A stretch of 64,000 nt of DNA from Candidatus Obscuribacter phosphatis (lineage in GTDB: Bacteria > Cyanobacteriota > Vampirovibrionia > Obscuribacterales > Obscuribacteraceae), in assembly GCA_001899315.1 (NCBI GenBank), contig MOYA01000001.1:2022599-2086598 (forward strand). Reading direction: 5' to 3'. Under the pieces are notes generated by a model. It worked only from the letters and a program-made list of their open reading frames with translations, searched no databases and was not told where the DNA came from. Shown here in pieces: positions 7,601 through 16,794 of the stretch. The translations under genes were made by a program, and so were the position numbers. How positions within the stretch are numbered: position 1 is the first letter of the stretch; each line of letters begins with the position of its first letter.

Positions 7601-9148
7601 TTGGAAGAAACATTAGACTTCAATCCGATCAGGGAATCATTCAGGGACGTTACCCCCTGGAGATTGTTTGCTTCCACCCTCAAGGTGATGACTCGAATTT
7701 ACAAGTTGCAGGGTATGCAAGCCACCCTGCGCGTCATTCCCATAGTCTGGACGATAATCTGGTCCACCCGGGGCTTCTCCCGCTACCATGCCGAAGAATT
7801 TGAAAAGGCGCGCAGCTCAGTAGGCGAGGCTGTGGACCGCGAAGAAGAAGCCTTATCTAGCCAAGACTACGAAGAATATAGACTTTTGGGACGCTGGCTG
7901 ACCAGAAGACTGCACGACCTGGGACCTACTTTCATCAAGATCGGGCAGACTCTATCAACCCGTGCCGACCTTTTGCCCTTGCCGGCCATGCTCGAACTGG
8001 CTCAGTTGCAAGAAAATGTCGACGCCTTTCCCTACGAGATTGCTCAAGCTGTAATTGAAAGAGAACTGGGTGGCAAACCCGAGACTCTTTACAAGACTTT
8101 CGAAAAAGAAGCACTGGCAGCTGCCAGTCTCTCACAAGCTTACCGAGCCACCTTGCATGATGGCCGCGAAGTGGTAGTGAAAGTGCAGAGACCCGACCTC
8201 TCTAAAGTAATTGTGCTCGATATTCAAATACTTTCGGCAATTGCCGATGAAGTGATGAAATACCCCAGCCTTTGCAGACATACAGATTGGCCGGGCGTGG
8301 TAGAAGAATTCGCCCGCACCATCATGGAAGAAGTGGACTATATCAGGGAAGGTCGCAATGCCGACACTTTCAGAAGTAACTATCGCAATTTCGATCGCAT
8401 CTACATTCCCAGAATTATCTGGAAACTGACCGGAAGACGCGTTCTCACCATCGAATATGTCTCCGGCATCAGAATCACCGATGTGGAAGGTATTAAGGCC
8501 ATGGGTCTCGACCCGGAAGAAATAACCCGCACCGGAGCTAACTTCTACTTAAGACAGCTCTTGGAAGAAGGCTTCTTTCATGCCGACCCACACCCAGGCA
8601 ATATGCGCGTCATGGCCGACGGCAGAGTCGGCATCTTTGATTTCGGCATGGTTGGCAGACTTTCGCCCGAGCTGAAACAGCACCTGGTAAACGCCTTCCT
8701 GCATACTGTGCAAAGAGAGTACAGACTTTTGGTGGACGATTTTGTCGGTATGGGCTTCCTCAAACCGGAAGCTGACCGCGACGCCCTCTGCCGCGACCTC
8801 ACCCCTATTATCGATTCTCGCTTTGCCGATGGTCTCACCCGAGTGCGCTTCCGTAAAATGCTCTTTGATTTCTCCGAAGTCTGCTTTGAGTATCCCTTCC
8901 GTCTTCCCTCCGAATTTACCTATGTGATGCGCGCCCTGCTCACATTGGAAGGCATCGCTCTGACAATCAATCCCAAATTCAACTTTGTCGACGCAGCCAT
9001 GCCCTTTGCCCATCGTCTGGTACTGAAAAACAATCAGGTCCTCAGTCAAGCTATTTTCAAAGAAGTCTTCAACGACGGAAAATTCAACCGTCAGGCAGCC
9101 ATCAAGCTGCTCAAAACCGCGGCATCCCTGACCGGTAGCCTTAGATAG
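7601..9148 (+). CDS. ABC1/UbiB-family atypical kinase
   Basis: A 515-residue member of the ABC1/UbiB/ADCK family, membrane-associated ATPases that support ubiquinone and other prenyl-lipid metabolism. The kinase-like core is present: KVGQTLSTR-type N-motif (FIKIGQTLSTRADLLP), VVKVQRPDL lysine, ADPHPGNM catalytic loop and IFDFGMVGRL metal site. TTG 7601 is the only start available after the in-frame stop at 7589; an internal ATG at 7687 would drop about 30 residues. No quinone-biosynthesis gene is adjacent, so the substrate pathway cannot be named. It stands about 120 bases after rph. Confidence 0.88.
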   Translation: MEETLDFNPIRESFRDVTPWRLFASTLKVMTRIYKLQGMQATLRVIPIVWTIIWSTRGFSRYHAEEFEKARSSVGEAVDREEEALSSQDYEEYRLLGRWLTRRLHDLGPTFIKIGQTLSTRADLLPLPAMLELAQLQENVDAFPYEIAQAVIERELGGKPETLYKTFEKEALAAASLSQAYRATLHDGREVVVKVQRPDLSKVIVLDIQILSAIADEVMKYPSLCRHTDWPGVVEEFARTIMEEVDYIREGRNADTFRSNYRNFDRIYIPRIIWKLTGRRVLTIEYVSGIRITDVEGIKAMGLDPEEITRTGANFYLRQLLEEGFFHADPHPGNMRVMADGRVGIFDFGMVGRLSPELKQHLVNAFLHTVQREYRLLVDDFVGMGFLKPEADRDALCRDLTPIIDSRFADGLTRVRFRKMLFDFSEVCFEYPFRLPSEFTYVMRALLTLEGIALTINPKFNFVDAAMPFAHRLVLKNNQVLSQAIFKEVFNDGKFNRQAAIKLLKTAASLTGSLR

Positions 9149-9284
9149 CCGAGAAGATTTGCCTTGCCCTTTAGCTATCCAGCTATTTGTCCCTTTAAAT
9201 GTTTCTAGTAAAGGCCCACAAAAGCCTCTAGGCATGCAAAATATCAATGTAAAGAGGGTCTATCTTTTATGTGGCTGAAAGCAA

Positions 9285-9983
9285 GTGTCTAGAGATACGA
9301 CTGTCGTAGACAAAAACTATGCAGAGGAAAAAGCCTGCATAAAATGTCGTCGTTCTCTGGAAGCCAGGGCTAAGTTCTGCGGCAATTGCGGTTCTGAACA
9401 GCCTAAAATGGTCTATTACCCTGAATTACAGTCGGTGCAGCTTAGCCCGCTCAGTCAAAGTAATCAGATGAGTCAGCTTAGTCAGATAAGACATCTGAGT
9501 CTTAGCCAAGAACTAATGATGGTGGGCAGCCGTGTGGAAGAGGCAAAACAAGCCAGCCTCATCGCCCCAGGTCAACCGATCTTGCAAGCGAGCTTGAACG
9601 AAAACCCAGCACAAGAAGCGGCTCGGGCGGTCTACACTACACCCGACTTCGCCAAGCGCAGGAAAAGACGCATCCCTGTTGAATTGAAAGAAGAATTAGC
9701 GGCGCTGCAGCTTTCTAAAGCGAAGCAGAAAGCCTTTCTTTTAATGCACTGGATTATCTTTCTGATTAGCAATTTAATCGGCTTGTACATTGCCTTGAAG
9801 TGCTATTTTGAATTTAACGGAGACGAAGTAGCCAAGATCATGGTGGCGACGACGCCTCTTATGTTTATCAATCTGACGGCCTTAGTTTGCCTCAGCCCGA
9901 TAAAAGGCACCAAAAGGGAACTAGCTCGACTAAAAGAGCGGGAAACCTATATCAGACTGGAATTGGAAGTAGACGCCGACTAG
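9285..9983 (+). CDS. Zinc-ribbon protein with C-terminal membrane hairpin
   Basis: I do not recognise this 232-residue protein. It has an N-terminal double-CxxC zinc ribbon (CIKC...CGNC, about 18-37), a Ser/Gln/Leu-rich linker with repeated LSQ units (about 48-80), a basic stretch (AKRRKRRIP) and two hydrophobic segments (about 155-175 and 190-208) forming a probable membrane hairpin, followed by a charged helix. This zinc ribbon plus membrane layout is common in bacterial proteins of unknown role. Start is GTG 9285. A seven-codon upstream frame (ATG 9269 to TAG 9292) overlaps that start. It lies 32 bases before the hybrid kinase, so cotranscription is likely. Confidence 0.65.
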   Translation: MSRDTTVVDKNYAEEKACIKCRRSLEARAKFCGNCGSEQPKMVYYPELQSVQLSPLSQSNQMSQLSQIRHLSLSQELMMVGSRVEEAKQASLIAPGQPILQASLNENPAQEAARAVYTTPDFAKRRKRRIPVELKEELAALQLSKAKQKAFLLMHWIIFLISNLIGLYIALKCYFEFNGDEVAKIMVATTPLMFINLTALVCLSPIKGTKRELARLKERETYIRLELEVDAD

Positions 9984-10015
9984 TTTATTCCAAGCCATTT
10001 GCTCGGCATTTTCGT

Positions 10016-13000
10016 ATGGATAAATTGCATTTAGAGGCCCTTAAGGCCCAGATATTTGCCCTAGCCCTTAAACATGGGGCTAAACAGTGTTTGCTGCTCA
10101 AGAGCGACGAGAGCGGCATCGAATGGAGCGAAGGCCAAGAACTGCTCTCAATAGATGTGGACTTCAAAAAACTATTAGAAGAAGCAAGAAATAATCTAGA
10201 GATCAATCTAGAGATCAAGGTGGAGACAATAAAGGTCGAAGGTATAAGCCGCAAAGTCTTGTTTGTTTCAGAGAAAAAAGAAGACTTTGAATACGAAAGG
10301 CTCAGACAGGAACTAAAGGACCTTAAGCAAAAGTTTTCAGCTATCTTTGACCAGACTTTTCAGTTCACCGGGCTTGTTTCACCAGACGGCATTCTATTGG
10401 AATGTAACCAGACTGCCCTAAAGTTTGCCGGATTGACCTGGGATGAGGCAATTGGAAAACCCTTCTGGGAATTGAAATGGTGGTCTCGCTCGCCGGAGGC
10501 AAAAGACCAACTAAAAGATGCCATTGCCAGAGCCAGGAAAGGCGAATTAGTTAGAGCCACAGTAGAAAACATTGGCGTCGATGAAAGTTCAGTCATGCTG
10601 GACTTTTCGATGAAACCAATTTTCAATGACGAGGGCGAAGTCATTTTCTTGATCCCGGAAGGCAGAGATATCACCGATAGACTGGAAGCCGAAAAGGAGC
10701 TGGAATTGAGAGCCGAAGCCTTGGCAGAAGCCAATGCCAGGTTGAAAGAGTCGGAAAAACTAAAGTCTGAATTTCTCGCCAATGTCTCGCATGAATTGAG
10801 AACACCGCTTACCTTGACCTTGGCGCCGCTGGAAACCTTGCTGGCAGGCGAAATAAGCAAAGAGCAAAAGCCCTTTCTAGAGCTCATGCACAATAACTGC
10901 AATCGCCTGCTATCCATGGTGAATGGTCTGCTCGACTTCTCAAAACTGGAAGCGGGCAAGGTGAACGTCAATAGAGAAGCAGTCGACCTGGTCAAACTAG
11001 TGCAAACATTGGCGAGCGACTTCAAGCCTCTCTTGGCAAAGCGCGATCTAAAGCTGACTCTTGCCTTGCCTGAGCAACCACTTTGGGTTGAAATTGACCG
11101 TTATCTAACCGAACGTATACTTTTCAACTTACTTTCTAACGCAGTCAAATTTACACCGAAAGGTTCTGTTTCAATTGAGCTAAGACGCTTGCCTGATGAT
11201 ATGGTGGAAATCTTGGTTAGCGATACCGGTGTTGGTATCAAGACAAGCGAGTTGCCCAATCTTTTTGTGCGCTTCAGACAGCTAGAAGGCTCATCGGCTA
11301 GGCGTTTTGAAGGGACCGGCTTGGGACTGGCCTTGGTCAAGGAATTTGCCGAACTGATGCAGGGTGATGTGCGAGTGGAAAGCGCAGAAGGACGAGGCTC
11401 GACCTTTTCGGTCAAACTAAAGGCCCAAGAATGCCAAAAGAGTGAAGGCAACGAACCGGAAGGGCGGACAAAACGTCAGCCCCTGCCCCGCTTTGATCCG
11501 ATGAAGGAGTATCAGAAGGGAGTTCAATCAGCTTCTGATCTTAGTCAAAACAGCAAAACCACAGTCTTAGTTGCCGAAGACAATAGTGAACTAGCCAATT
11601 ACATACACTATTTGCTTAAAGACTTTTGCCAGGTGAAGCTGGCGTCAAACGGCAAAGAAGCCTTGCGTATTCTAGAAGAAGAAGAACAACAACCTGACCT
11701 GATTTTATCCGATGTGATGATGCCCGAAATGGACGGTTTGAAGCTCTGTCAGGAAGTGAAAAGCAACGAAGCATGGTCCTCAATACCAGTTATTTTTCTG
11801 ACCGCCTTGACTCACCGCGATGCCCTCTTGAAAGGTTGGCAAGCCGGTGCCGATGACTATCTCTTCAAGCCCTTTCACCCAACCGAGCTCACCACCAGGG
11901 TAAGGTCGGCACTGAAGATCAAAAAAGATCTCAACAAACTGCACCAAAAACTGCGAAACAGCAGAGATGAAGCTCTGCAAGCCGATACTTTCAAGAGCCA
12001 ATTCGTCTCGATGCTCTCTCATGAAATCAGAACCCCCTTGAACGCTGTCATCGGCATGAGCGAATTGCTCAGCCAGACCAAGCTTAGTGCAGAGCAGGAA
12101 AACCTGCTCAAGACTGTGCAGTATTCGGCTTCTATGCTCATGGACTTGCTCAATAATGTGCTTGACTTTACCAAGCTGGAGGCGGGCAAATTAGAACAGG
12201 AAACAATCGAATTTATGACCAAAGATCTGGTCAATGAATCGCTGGAATTACTAAGCCCGGCAGCCAGACGCAAAAATCTTAGCCTGAAAGCCGAAATAGA
12301 TCAGGAAGTACCGTTAACTGTGGAAGCCGACCTCTCTAGACTGAGACAGGTGCTGGTCAATCTCTTGAGCAATGCCGTCAAGTTTACTGAAAGCGGCGAA
12401 GTTGCACTAAAGCTTAAGCTGGAAGCCAAAGACAAAAGGCGTGCCATCTTGAGATTCTCGGTGATTGATACCGGCTGCGGTATCGCCGCCGAAAAACTGG
12501 AAGATATCTTCAAACCATTTTTTCAAGCCGACGCCAGTATTGCTCGTAATTTTGGAGGCACCGGTCTGGGTCTGGCCATCTGTCGCAGTTTGGTGGAAAG
12601 TATGGGCGGCAGCATTGAACTAACAAGCAAAGTGGGCAGAGGCTCATGCTTTAGCTTCTCCATCCCGGTAAAGATAAAAGACAGAAAAGAGACGACTGAG
12701 AAGAGCAAAGAGAAAGTGTCAGACATATTTGTTGAGGCAAACAGCCACGAGAAACTTTTCAGCGTCAAGCATAGACCAGAAGAAAAGCGTGAGTTGATTC
12801 TGATTGCCGAAGACAATCCAGCCGATCGAGCCCTGCTTTCCTTACAGCTCAAGGCCTTGGGCTACCGCTCACAAGCAGTAGATAGCGCCGACCGACTTAT
12901 CTTAGAGTTCCAGAAAGGTCTCTACGACCTAATCATTGTCGACTGCCAAATGCCCATAATGGACGGCTTTGAAGCAGCTTTAAAAATAAGACAGCTAGAA

Positions 13001-13201
13001 GAAACAGATAAAGAAGAGGCTCTTTCCAGTGTCGATTTTCACGAGAGAAAACGTGTTCCCATCTTGGCCATCAGCGCCGAGAGCTTATCTGATCATCAAA
13101 AACCTTACAGCCAATATGGCATAAACCGACTGCTTCTAAAGCCGGCAAAACTGAGCACTTTGCGCCAAGCCATAGAAGACTGCTTTAGCAGCTCTACTTA
13201 A
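10016..13201 (+). CDS. Soluble double hybrid histidine kinase (PAS-HK-REC-HK-REC)
   Basis: From ATG 10016 the protein is 1,061 residues with two complete kinase-receiver modules in series. Order: an N-terminal region without similarity I recognise (1-100), PAS (about 105-225), coiled linker, HisKA with H259, ATPase (about 360-470), receiver with D566 (LILSDVMMPEMDG), second HisKA with H669 (MLSHEIRTPLNAVIG), second ATPase (about 770-885), and terminal receiver with D976 (IIVDCQMPIMDG). All phosphorylation sites and nucleotide boxes look intact. No membrane helix is visible, so it senses a cytoplasmic signal, probably through PAS. No output domain is fused and the partner is unknown. The frame is open from 9887, but that part overlaps the preceding gene. 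Confidence 0.88.
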   Translation: MDKLHLEALKAQIFALALKHGAKQCLLLKSDESGIEWSEGQELLSIDVDFKKLLEEARNNLEINLEIKVETIKVEGISRKVLFVSEKKEDFEYERLRQELKDLKQKFSAIFDQTFQFTGLVSPDGILLECNQTALKFAGLTWDEAIGKPFWELKWWSRSPEAKDQLKDAIARARKGELVRATVENIGVDESSVMLDFSMKPIFNDEGEVIFLIPEGRDITDRLEAEKELELRAEALAEANARLKESEKLKSEFLANVSHELRTPLTLTLAPLETLLAGEISKEQKPFLELMHNNCNRLLSMVNGLLDFSKLEAGKVNVNREAVDLVKLVQTLASDFKPLLAKRDLKLTLALPEQPLWVEIDRYLTERILFNLLSNAVKFTPKGSVSIELRRLPDDMVEILVSDTGVGIKTSELPNLFVRFRQLEGSSARRFEGTGLGLALVKEFAELMQGDVRVESAEGRGSTFSVKLKAQECQKSEGNEPEGRTKRQPLPRFDPMKEYQKGVQSASDLSQNSKTTVLVAEDNSELANYIHYLLKDFCQVKLASNGKEALRILEEEEQQPDLILSDVMMPEMDGLKLCQEVKSNEAWSSIPVIFLTALTHRDALLKGWQAGADDYLFKPFHPTELTTRVRSALKIKKDLNKLHQKLRNSRDEALQADTFKSQFVSMLSHEIRTPLNAVIGMSELLSQTKLSAEQENLLKTVQYSASMLMDLLNNVLDFTKLEAGKLEQETIEFMTKDLVNESLELLSPAARRKNLSLKAEIDQEVPLTVEADLSRLRQVLVNLLSNAVKFTESGEVALKLKLEAKDKRRAILRFSVIDTGCGIAAEKLEDIFKPFFQADASIARNFGGTGLGLAICRSLVESMGGSIELTSKVGRGSCFSFSIPVKIKDRKETTEKSKEKVSDIFVEANSHEKLFSVKHRPEEKRELILIAEDNPADRALLSLQLKALGYRSQAVDSADRLILEFQKGLYDLIIVDCQMPIMDGFEAALKIRQLEETDKEEALSSVDFHERKRVPILAISAESLSDHQKPYSQYGINRLLLKPAKLSTLRQAIEDCFSSST

Positions 13202-13231
13202 GGGTCTTGTTTTGACAGGTCCAACAAATAC

Positions 13232-14686
13232 CTAATTCTCAGGCTTCCAGCGCAAGTTGGGCTTACGAGCGGCGGTGGCTTCATCAAGACGACCGACCGG
13301 GGTATTGTGAGGAGCGCTGAGGACTAGCTCTTTGTTCTCGTCAATCTCTTTATCTATGGTGACCATGATTTCGGCAAAGCGATCGAGAGTTTCCTTGCAC
13401 TCAGTCTCGGTGGGCTCAATCATCATTGCTTCAGGCACCACCAGAGGGAAATAAACGGTCGGGGCATGCACACCATAGTCGAGCAAGCGCTTAGCTATGT
13501 TGAGAGTAGGCACACCTCTCTCTTTCTGCTTAACGCCAGAAAGAACAAATTCGTGCATACAAGGCTGATGATGTGCCACCACGAAATTATTGGAGAGTTT
13601 CTTCTTGAGATAATTGGCGTTCAAAATGGCATCTTTAGAAACTTGGAAGAGTCCGTCGCCGCCATGGGCCAGCAGATAAGAATAAGCTCTGACCAAAATA
13701 CCGAAGTTGCCGTAGAAACCCTTTACTTTCCCGATAGACTGAGGTCTATCCCAATTGAGTGTGAAGCCGCCTTCTTTGGTTTTCTCAACGGTTGGTTTGG
13801 GCAAGAAAGGCTGCAATATATCGCGACAAGCTACAGCACAACCACCGGGTCCACCGCCGCCGTGCGGTGTGGAGAAAGTCTTGTGCAGATTGAGGTGACA
13901 GACATCAAAGCCCATATCGCCTGGTCTGACGATGCCCATGATGGCGTTCAAGTTGGCGCCGTCATAGTAGAGCAAGCCGCCGGCATCGTGTACCAGTTTC
14001 TGCACTTCCATGATTTCTTCTTCGAAGAGACCAAGGGTGTTGGGGTTAGTCAACATAATGGCGGCGGTATCGTCGCCGAGCACTGCCTTGAGCGAATCGA
14101 TATCGACGAGACCTTTGCTGTTGCTCTTGATCTCAACCACTTCAAAGCCGAGTAAGGCAGCCGTGGCCGGGTTGGTACCATGGGCAGTATCAGGCACGAT
14201 CACTTTCTTGCGCTTATGATCGGCTTTAGCCTCAAAATAAGCCTTTATAAGCAAAAGACCGGTCATCTCACCGTGAGCACCGGCAGCCGGCTGCAAGGTA
14301 ACATGGGGCAATCCGACAACGGCGGCAATAGCTTCCTGCAAGTTATAGAGCAGTTCCAAGGCACCTTGTATCTGGTCTACAGGCTGATGGGGATGCAATT
14401 CTCTAAAGCCGTCCAAAGCAGCCATGGCATCATTGACCTTGGGGTTGTACTTCATCGTGCAAGAGCCCAGAGGGTAAAAACCAGTATCGATAGAGTGATT
14501 CAACTGTGAGAGTCGAACAAAGTGACGCACGGCCTCCAGTTCGCTCACTTCGGGCAAGGCCGGCGGCTTATCACGCAAGAAAGCGGCAGGAATCAAATCA
14601 CCGAGCTTCTTTGACGGTACCTGGGTGCCAGGCAAAATCTCGGCTCTTCTTCCGGCTCTTGATTTTTCGTAGATAAGCTTTTCCAT
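13232..14686 (-). CDS. gcvPB: Glycine dehydrogenase (decarboxylating) subunit 2
   Basis: This is the PLP-binding half of the split P-protein of the glycine cleavage system, which decarboxylates glycine and loads the aminomethyl group onto GcvH. The 484-residue product contains PLGSCTMKYNPKVN near the N-terminus and the PLP-lysine segment HLNLHKTFSTPHGGGGPG. The split form needs GcvPA, which is not in the window, nor are gcvT or gcvH. Two ATGs stand in tandem at 14689 and 14686; AGAGGG upstream is better spaced for 14686. It converges with the hybrid kinase across 30 bases. I see no glycine riboswitch upstream. Confidence 0.93.
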   Translation of the reverse strand: MEKLIYEKSRAGRRAEILPGTQVPSKKLGDLIPAAFLRDKPPALPEVSELEAVRHFVRLSQLNHSIDTGFYPLGSCTMKYNPKVNDAMAALDGFRELHPHQPVDQIQGALELLYNLQEAIAAVVGLPHVTLQPAAGAHGEMTGLLLIKAYFEAKADHKRKKVIVPDTAHGTNPATAALLGFEVVEIKSNSKGLVDIDSLKAVLGDDTAAIMLTNPNTLGLFEEEIMEVQKLVHDAGGLLYYDGANLNAIMGIVRPGDMGFDVCHLNLHKTFSTPHGGGGPGGCAVACRDILQPFLPKPTVEKTKEGGFTLNWDRPQSIGKVKGFYGNFGILVRAYSYLLAHGGDGLFQVSKDAILNANYLKKKLSNNFVVAHHQPCMHEFVLSGVKQKERGVPTLNIAKRLLDYGVHAPTVYFPLVVPEAMMIEPTETECKETLDRFAEIMVTIDKEIDENKELVLSAPHNTPVGRLDEATAARKPNLRWKPEN

Positions 14687-14708
14687 CATTTCCCTCTAGT
14701 TTTTAGGT

Positions 14709-15365
14709 TCAGTGCTCAAAAATATCTCTGTAGCCAAGCCTGTCGAGTTCACAAATAGTAGGCAAAGCCTGACAGAGTTTGGCATGCACATCGGTGCGCT
14801 CTTCTCTTTCGAGAAGCTCGACAATAATCTTGTAAATTGGCAGCAGCATACGCACATCATTGGCGGCATATTCCAACTGCGACTCGGTAAGATGCGGCTG
14901 TGCCCAGTCGCTGGTCTGGTCAGACTTATCTAGCTCGATAGCCAAAAGCTCGCGGGTAAGCTCTTTCAGGCTATGTTTGTCTGTATAAGTACGCACCAAT
15001 TTGGAAGCAATCTTGGTACAAAAAATAGGATTAACGTCAATACCAAGGTAATACTTCAAAACTGAAACATCGAAACGAGCATAATGAAATAGTTTGATCA
15101 CATTTTCAGCATGACAAAGGGTTTTGACATTGCTTGGCAAACTCGGGTCGAACATGCTCTTGTCTTTATATCTGACAAAACTGACAACGCCTTCATCGTC
15201 GCAAATCTGCACCAGGCATAGACGATCACGGCGCAGAATCAAGCCCCTGGTTTCGGTATCAATAGCTATAACTTTCTTGGTCAAGTAATGTCTCAGTCTG
15301 TCGTCGGGCAGATCGCCTTCAAACAGCTCAGGTTTTCTATGCTTGACCAGTAAATCAGTCTTCAA
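14709..15365 (-). CDS. rnd: Ribonuclease D-like 3'-5' exonuclease (no HRDC)
   Basis: A 218-residue DEDDy-type exonuclease. Visible motifs are Exo I VIAIDTETRGL, Exo II (FHYARFDVSVL) and Exo III (YAANDVRMLLPIY), which supply the four acidic metal ligands and the tyrosine. The protein stops after the nuclease domain, so it lacks the C-terminal HRDC domain of E. coli RNase D, as in many short alphaproteobacterial and cyanobacterial forms. It probably trims tRNA or other stable RNA 3' ends. Start is TTG 15365, supported by CAGGGGG upstream. A promoter with an unusual palindromic spacer lies just before it. Confidence 0.85.
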   Translation of the reverse strand: MKTDLLVKHRKPELFEGDLPDDRLRHYLTKKVIAIDTETRGLILRRDRLCLVQICDDEGVVSFVRYKDKSMFDPSLPSNVKTLCHAENVIKLFHYARFDVSVLKYYLGIDVNPIFCTKIASKLVRTYTDKHSLKELTRELLAIELDKSDQTSDWAQPHLTESQLEYAANDVRMLLPIYKIIVELLEREERTDVHAKLCQALPTICELDRLGYRDIFEH

Positions 15366-15396
15366 AAGGGCCCCCTGATATTTATCACTGAGCCAA

Positions 15397-15426
15397 ATTA
15401 TAGAAGCTTGGCGAAGCTTCAGTCCA
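15397..15426 (-). promoter_or_regulatory. Promoter of the RNase D-like gene with a palindrome filling the spacer
   Basis: On the minus strand TGGACT (15426-15421) and TATAAT (15402-15397) are separated by 18 bases. Those 18 bases (15403-15420) form the inverted repeat GAAGCTT-(4)-AAGCTTC. This would leave a leader of about 20 bases before TTG 15365. The palindrome could be an operator, or part of a weak terminator for glcF. Confidence 0.4.
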
Positions 15427-15465
15427 AGTATAGAGAGCTTCTAATCTTTACCCCAGTGGCAGTGC

Positions 15466-16794
15466 TTAAGACTGGCAGTTCTTAAGAGCAGCAGCCTCAG
15501 CCAAGTGCATCACCTTGACATTCTGCTTGCGTGCCTTGACGCCCGCTTCCAATTGCAAAAGGCAGCCAGGGTTAGCCGTCACGACCACATCAGCGCCACA
15601 TTTTTCTAAACAATCCATCTTGGCATCGAGCACTGCCAAAGAAGTTTCTGTATTGATGAGGTTGTAAATGCCGGCGCTACCGCAACAATGCTCATTATTC
15701 TCCAGTTCCACCCGCTCAATCAGACCGATCTTGCTTAGATAGTCAAGAATCGCCTCGGGCTCAGAGCGCACCCCTTGAGCATGGGCCAGGTGACAGGCAG
15801 CATGATAAGCCACCTTTTTCCTAGGAGCAGAGGACTGGCTGTCTTTACCGGCACAGTCATTTAGACTTGCGGCATAGACCTCTGAAAAATCACGCACTCG
15901 CCCGGCAAACAATCGCGCCCGCTCAACGAGGTGCTTATCGACTGCCGCCCCCTGCAATAAATGTTCATAGCTCTTGAGCATTGCCCCGCAACCGGCCGAA
16001 GTGACAACTATTTCACCGCTAGTCTTTTCGAAGAACTCTATATTGGCAATAGCAAGTTTTACTGCCAGGTCCGAGTCGCCGGCATGGTGGGCAAGCGCAC
16101 CGCAACAGGTCTGCTTGGGCAACTGCAAATTATGACTTGCGGCTAAGACTCTGACAGCATCAAGATTGACGTGGTTGTAAAAAACATCCATGACACAGCC
16201 GCGAAAAAACTGAATTACCGAAGTATTCTTAGAAATATTCTTACGCTCTATTTCTGAAGCCAGACTGCGATGCAATCTCATTGCTGGTGTAAAAGTGACA
16301 AAATCACAAAGTTTGGCGATAAAGGGATGAGGAAAGACCGACCGGATTAGATAGGGGACTTTGGTTAAGCCCAAAATCTGCACAAAATACAAAAGATAAC
16401 CAAGCAATCTAAGCAACCAATAATTAGGCAAGACCTGGGCAAAGGCAAAACGCATCAAGGCGGCAAGAAGCGGTGTTCGACGCGCCGCCAGCTGCGGTCG
16501 CACACTCTCCAAAATCTCTTCGTAATGCACCCCGGAAGGACAAGCAGTCTGGCAGCCCAGACAACCCAAACAAGCAGATAAGTGCTGGGCGGCCCGATCT
16601 GACAAACTTCCTGCTTCAGCGCTCTTAGCAACAGCCAATATGCGCCCTCGCGGAGACTGGCTCTCTAAGCCAGAGACAAGATAGGTAGGACAGGCAGGCA
16701 GACAAAGTCCACAATGAATGCAACTGGAAAGCAGGTCCTTCGAGACTTTCAAACTGGAGAGATCTATTAATCCATCGTGTTCAGTACTGCTCAT
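15466..16794 (-). CDS. glcF: Glycolate oxidase iron-sulfur subunit (GlcF)
   Basis: GlcF passes electrons from the flavin subunits of glycolate dehydrogenase (GlcD/GlcE) to the respiratory chain. The 442-residue product has two N-terminal 4Fe-4S motifs, CIHCGLCLPACP and CLGCLGCQTACP, and two cysteine-rich CCG domains (CCGALAHHAGD, CCGSAGIYN). ATG 16794 with AAGGA upstream is chosen over the longer frame from 16863; it overlaps the end of glcE by 14 bases, so the two are coupled. The catalytic subunit GlcD is not adjacent. Lactate-utilisation LutA-like proteins share the CCG domains but lack this double ferredoxin layout, so GlcF fits better. Confidence 0.88.
   Translation of the reverse strand: MSSTEHDGLIDLSSLKVSKDLLSSCIHCGLCLPACPTYLVSGLESQSPRGRILAVAKSAEAGSLSDRAAQHLSACLGCLGCQTACPSGVHYEEILESVRPQLAARRTPLLAALMRFAFAQVLPNYWLLRLLGYLLYFVQILGLTKVPYLIRSVFPHPFIAKLCDFVTFTPAMRLHRSLASEIERKNISKNTSVIQFFRGCVMDVFYNHVNLDAVRVLAASHNLQLPKQTCCGALAHHAGDSDLAVKLAIANIEFFEKTSGEIVVTSAGCGAMLKSYEHLLQGAAVDKHLVERARLFAGRVRDFSEVYAASLNDCAGKDSQSSAPRKKVAYHAACHLAHAQGVRSEPEAILDYLSKIGLIERVELENNEHCCGSAGIYNLINTETSLAVLDAKMDCLEKCGADVVVTANPGCLLQLEAGVKARKQNVKVMHLAEAAALKNCQS

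Noticed and set aside
8549-9247. Minus-strand frame of 232 codons opposite the UbiB-family gene
   Set aside because: It lies antisense to conserved kinase motifs and shows no family signature or ribosome binding site.
9269-9292. Seven-codon upstream frame overlapping the zinc-ribbon gene start
   Set aside because: It could be a leader peptide, but the Shine-Dalgarno is too far away and so short a frame is expected by chance.
13466-14155. Plus-strand frame of 229 codons opposite gcvPB
   Set aside because: Antisense shadow of a conserved enzyme.
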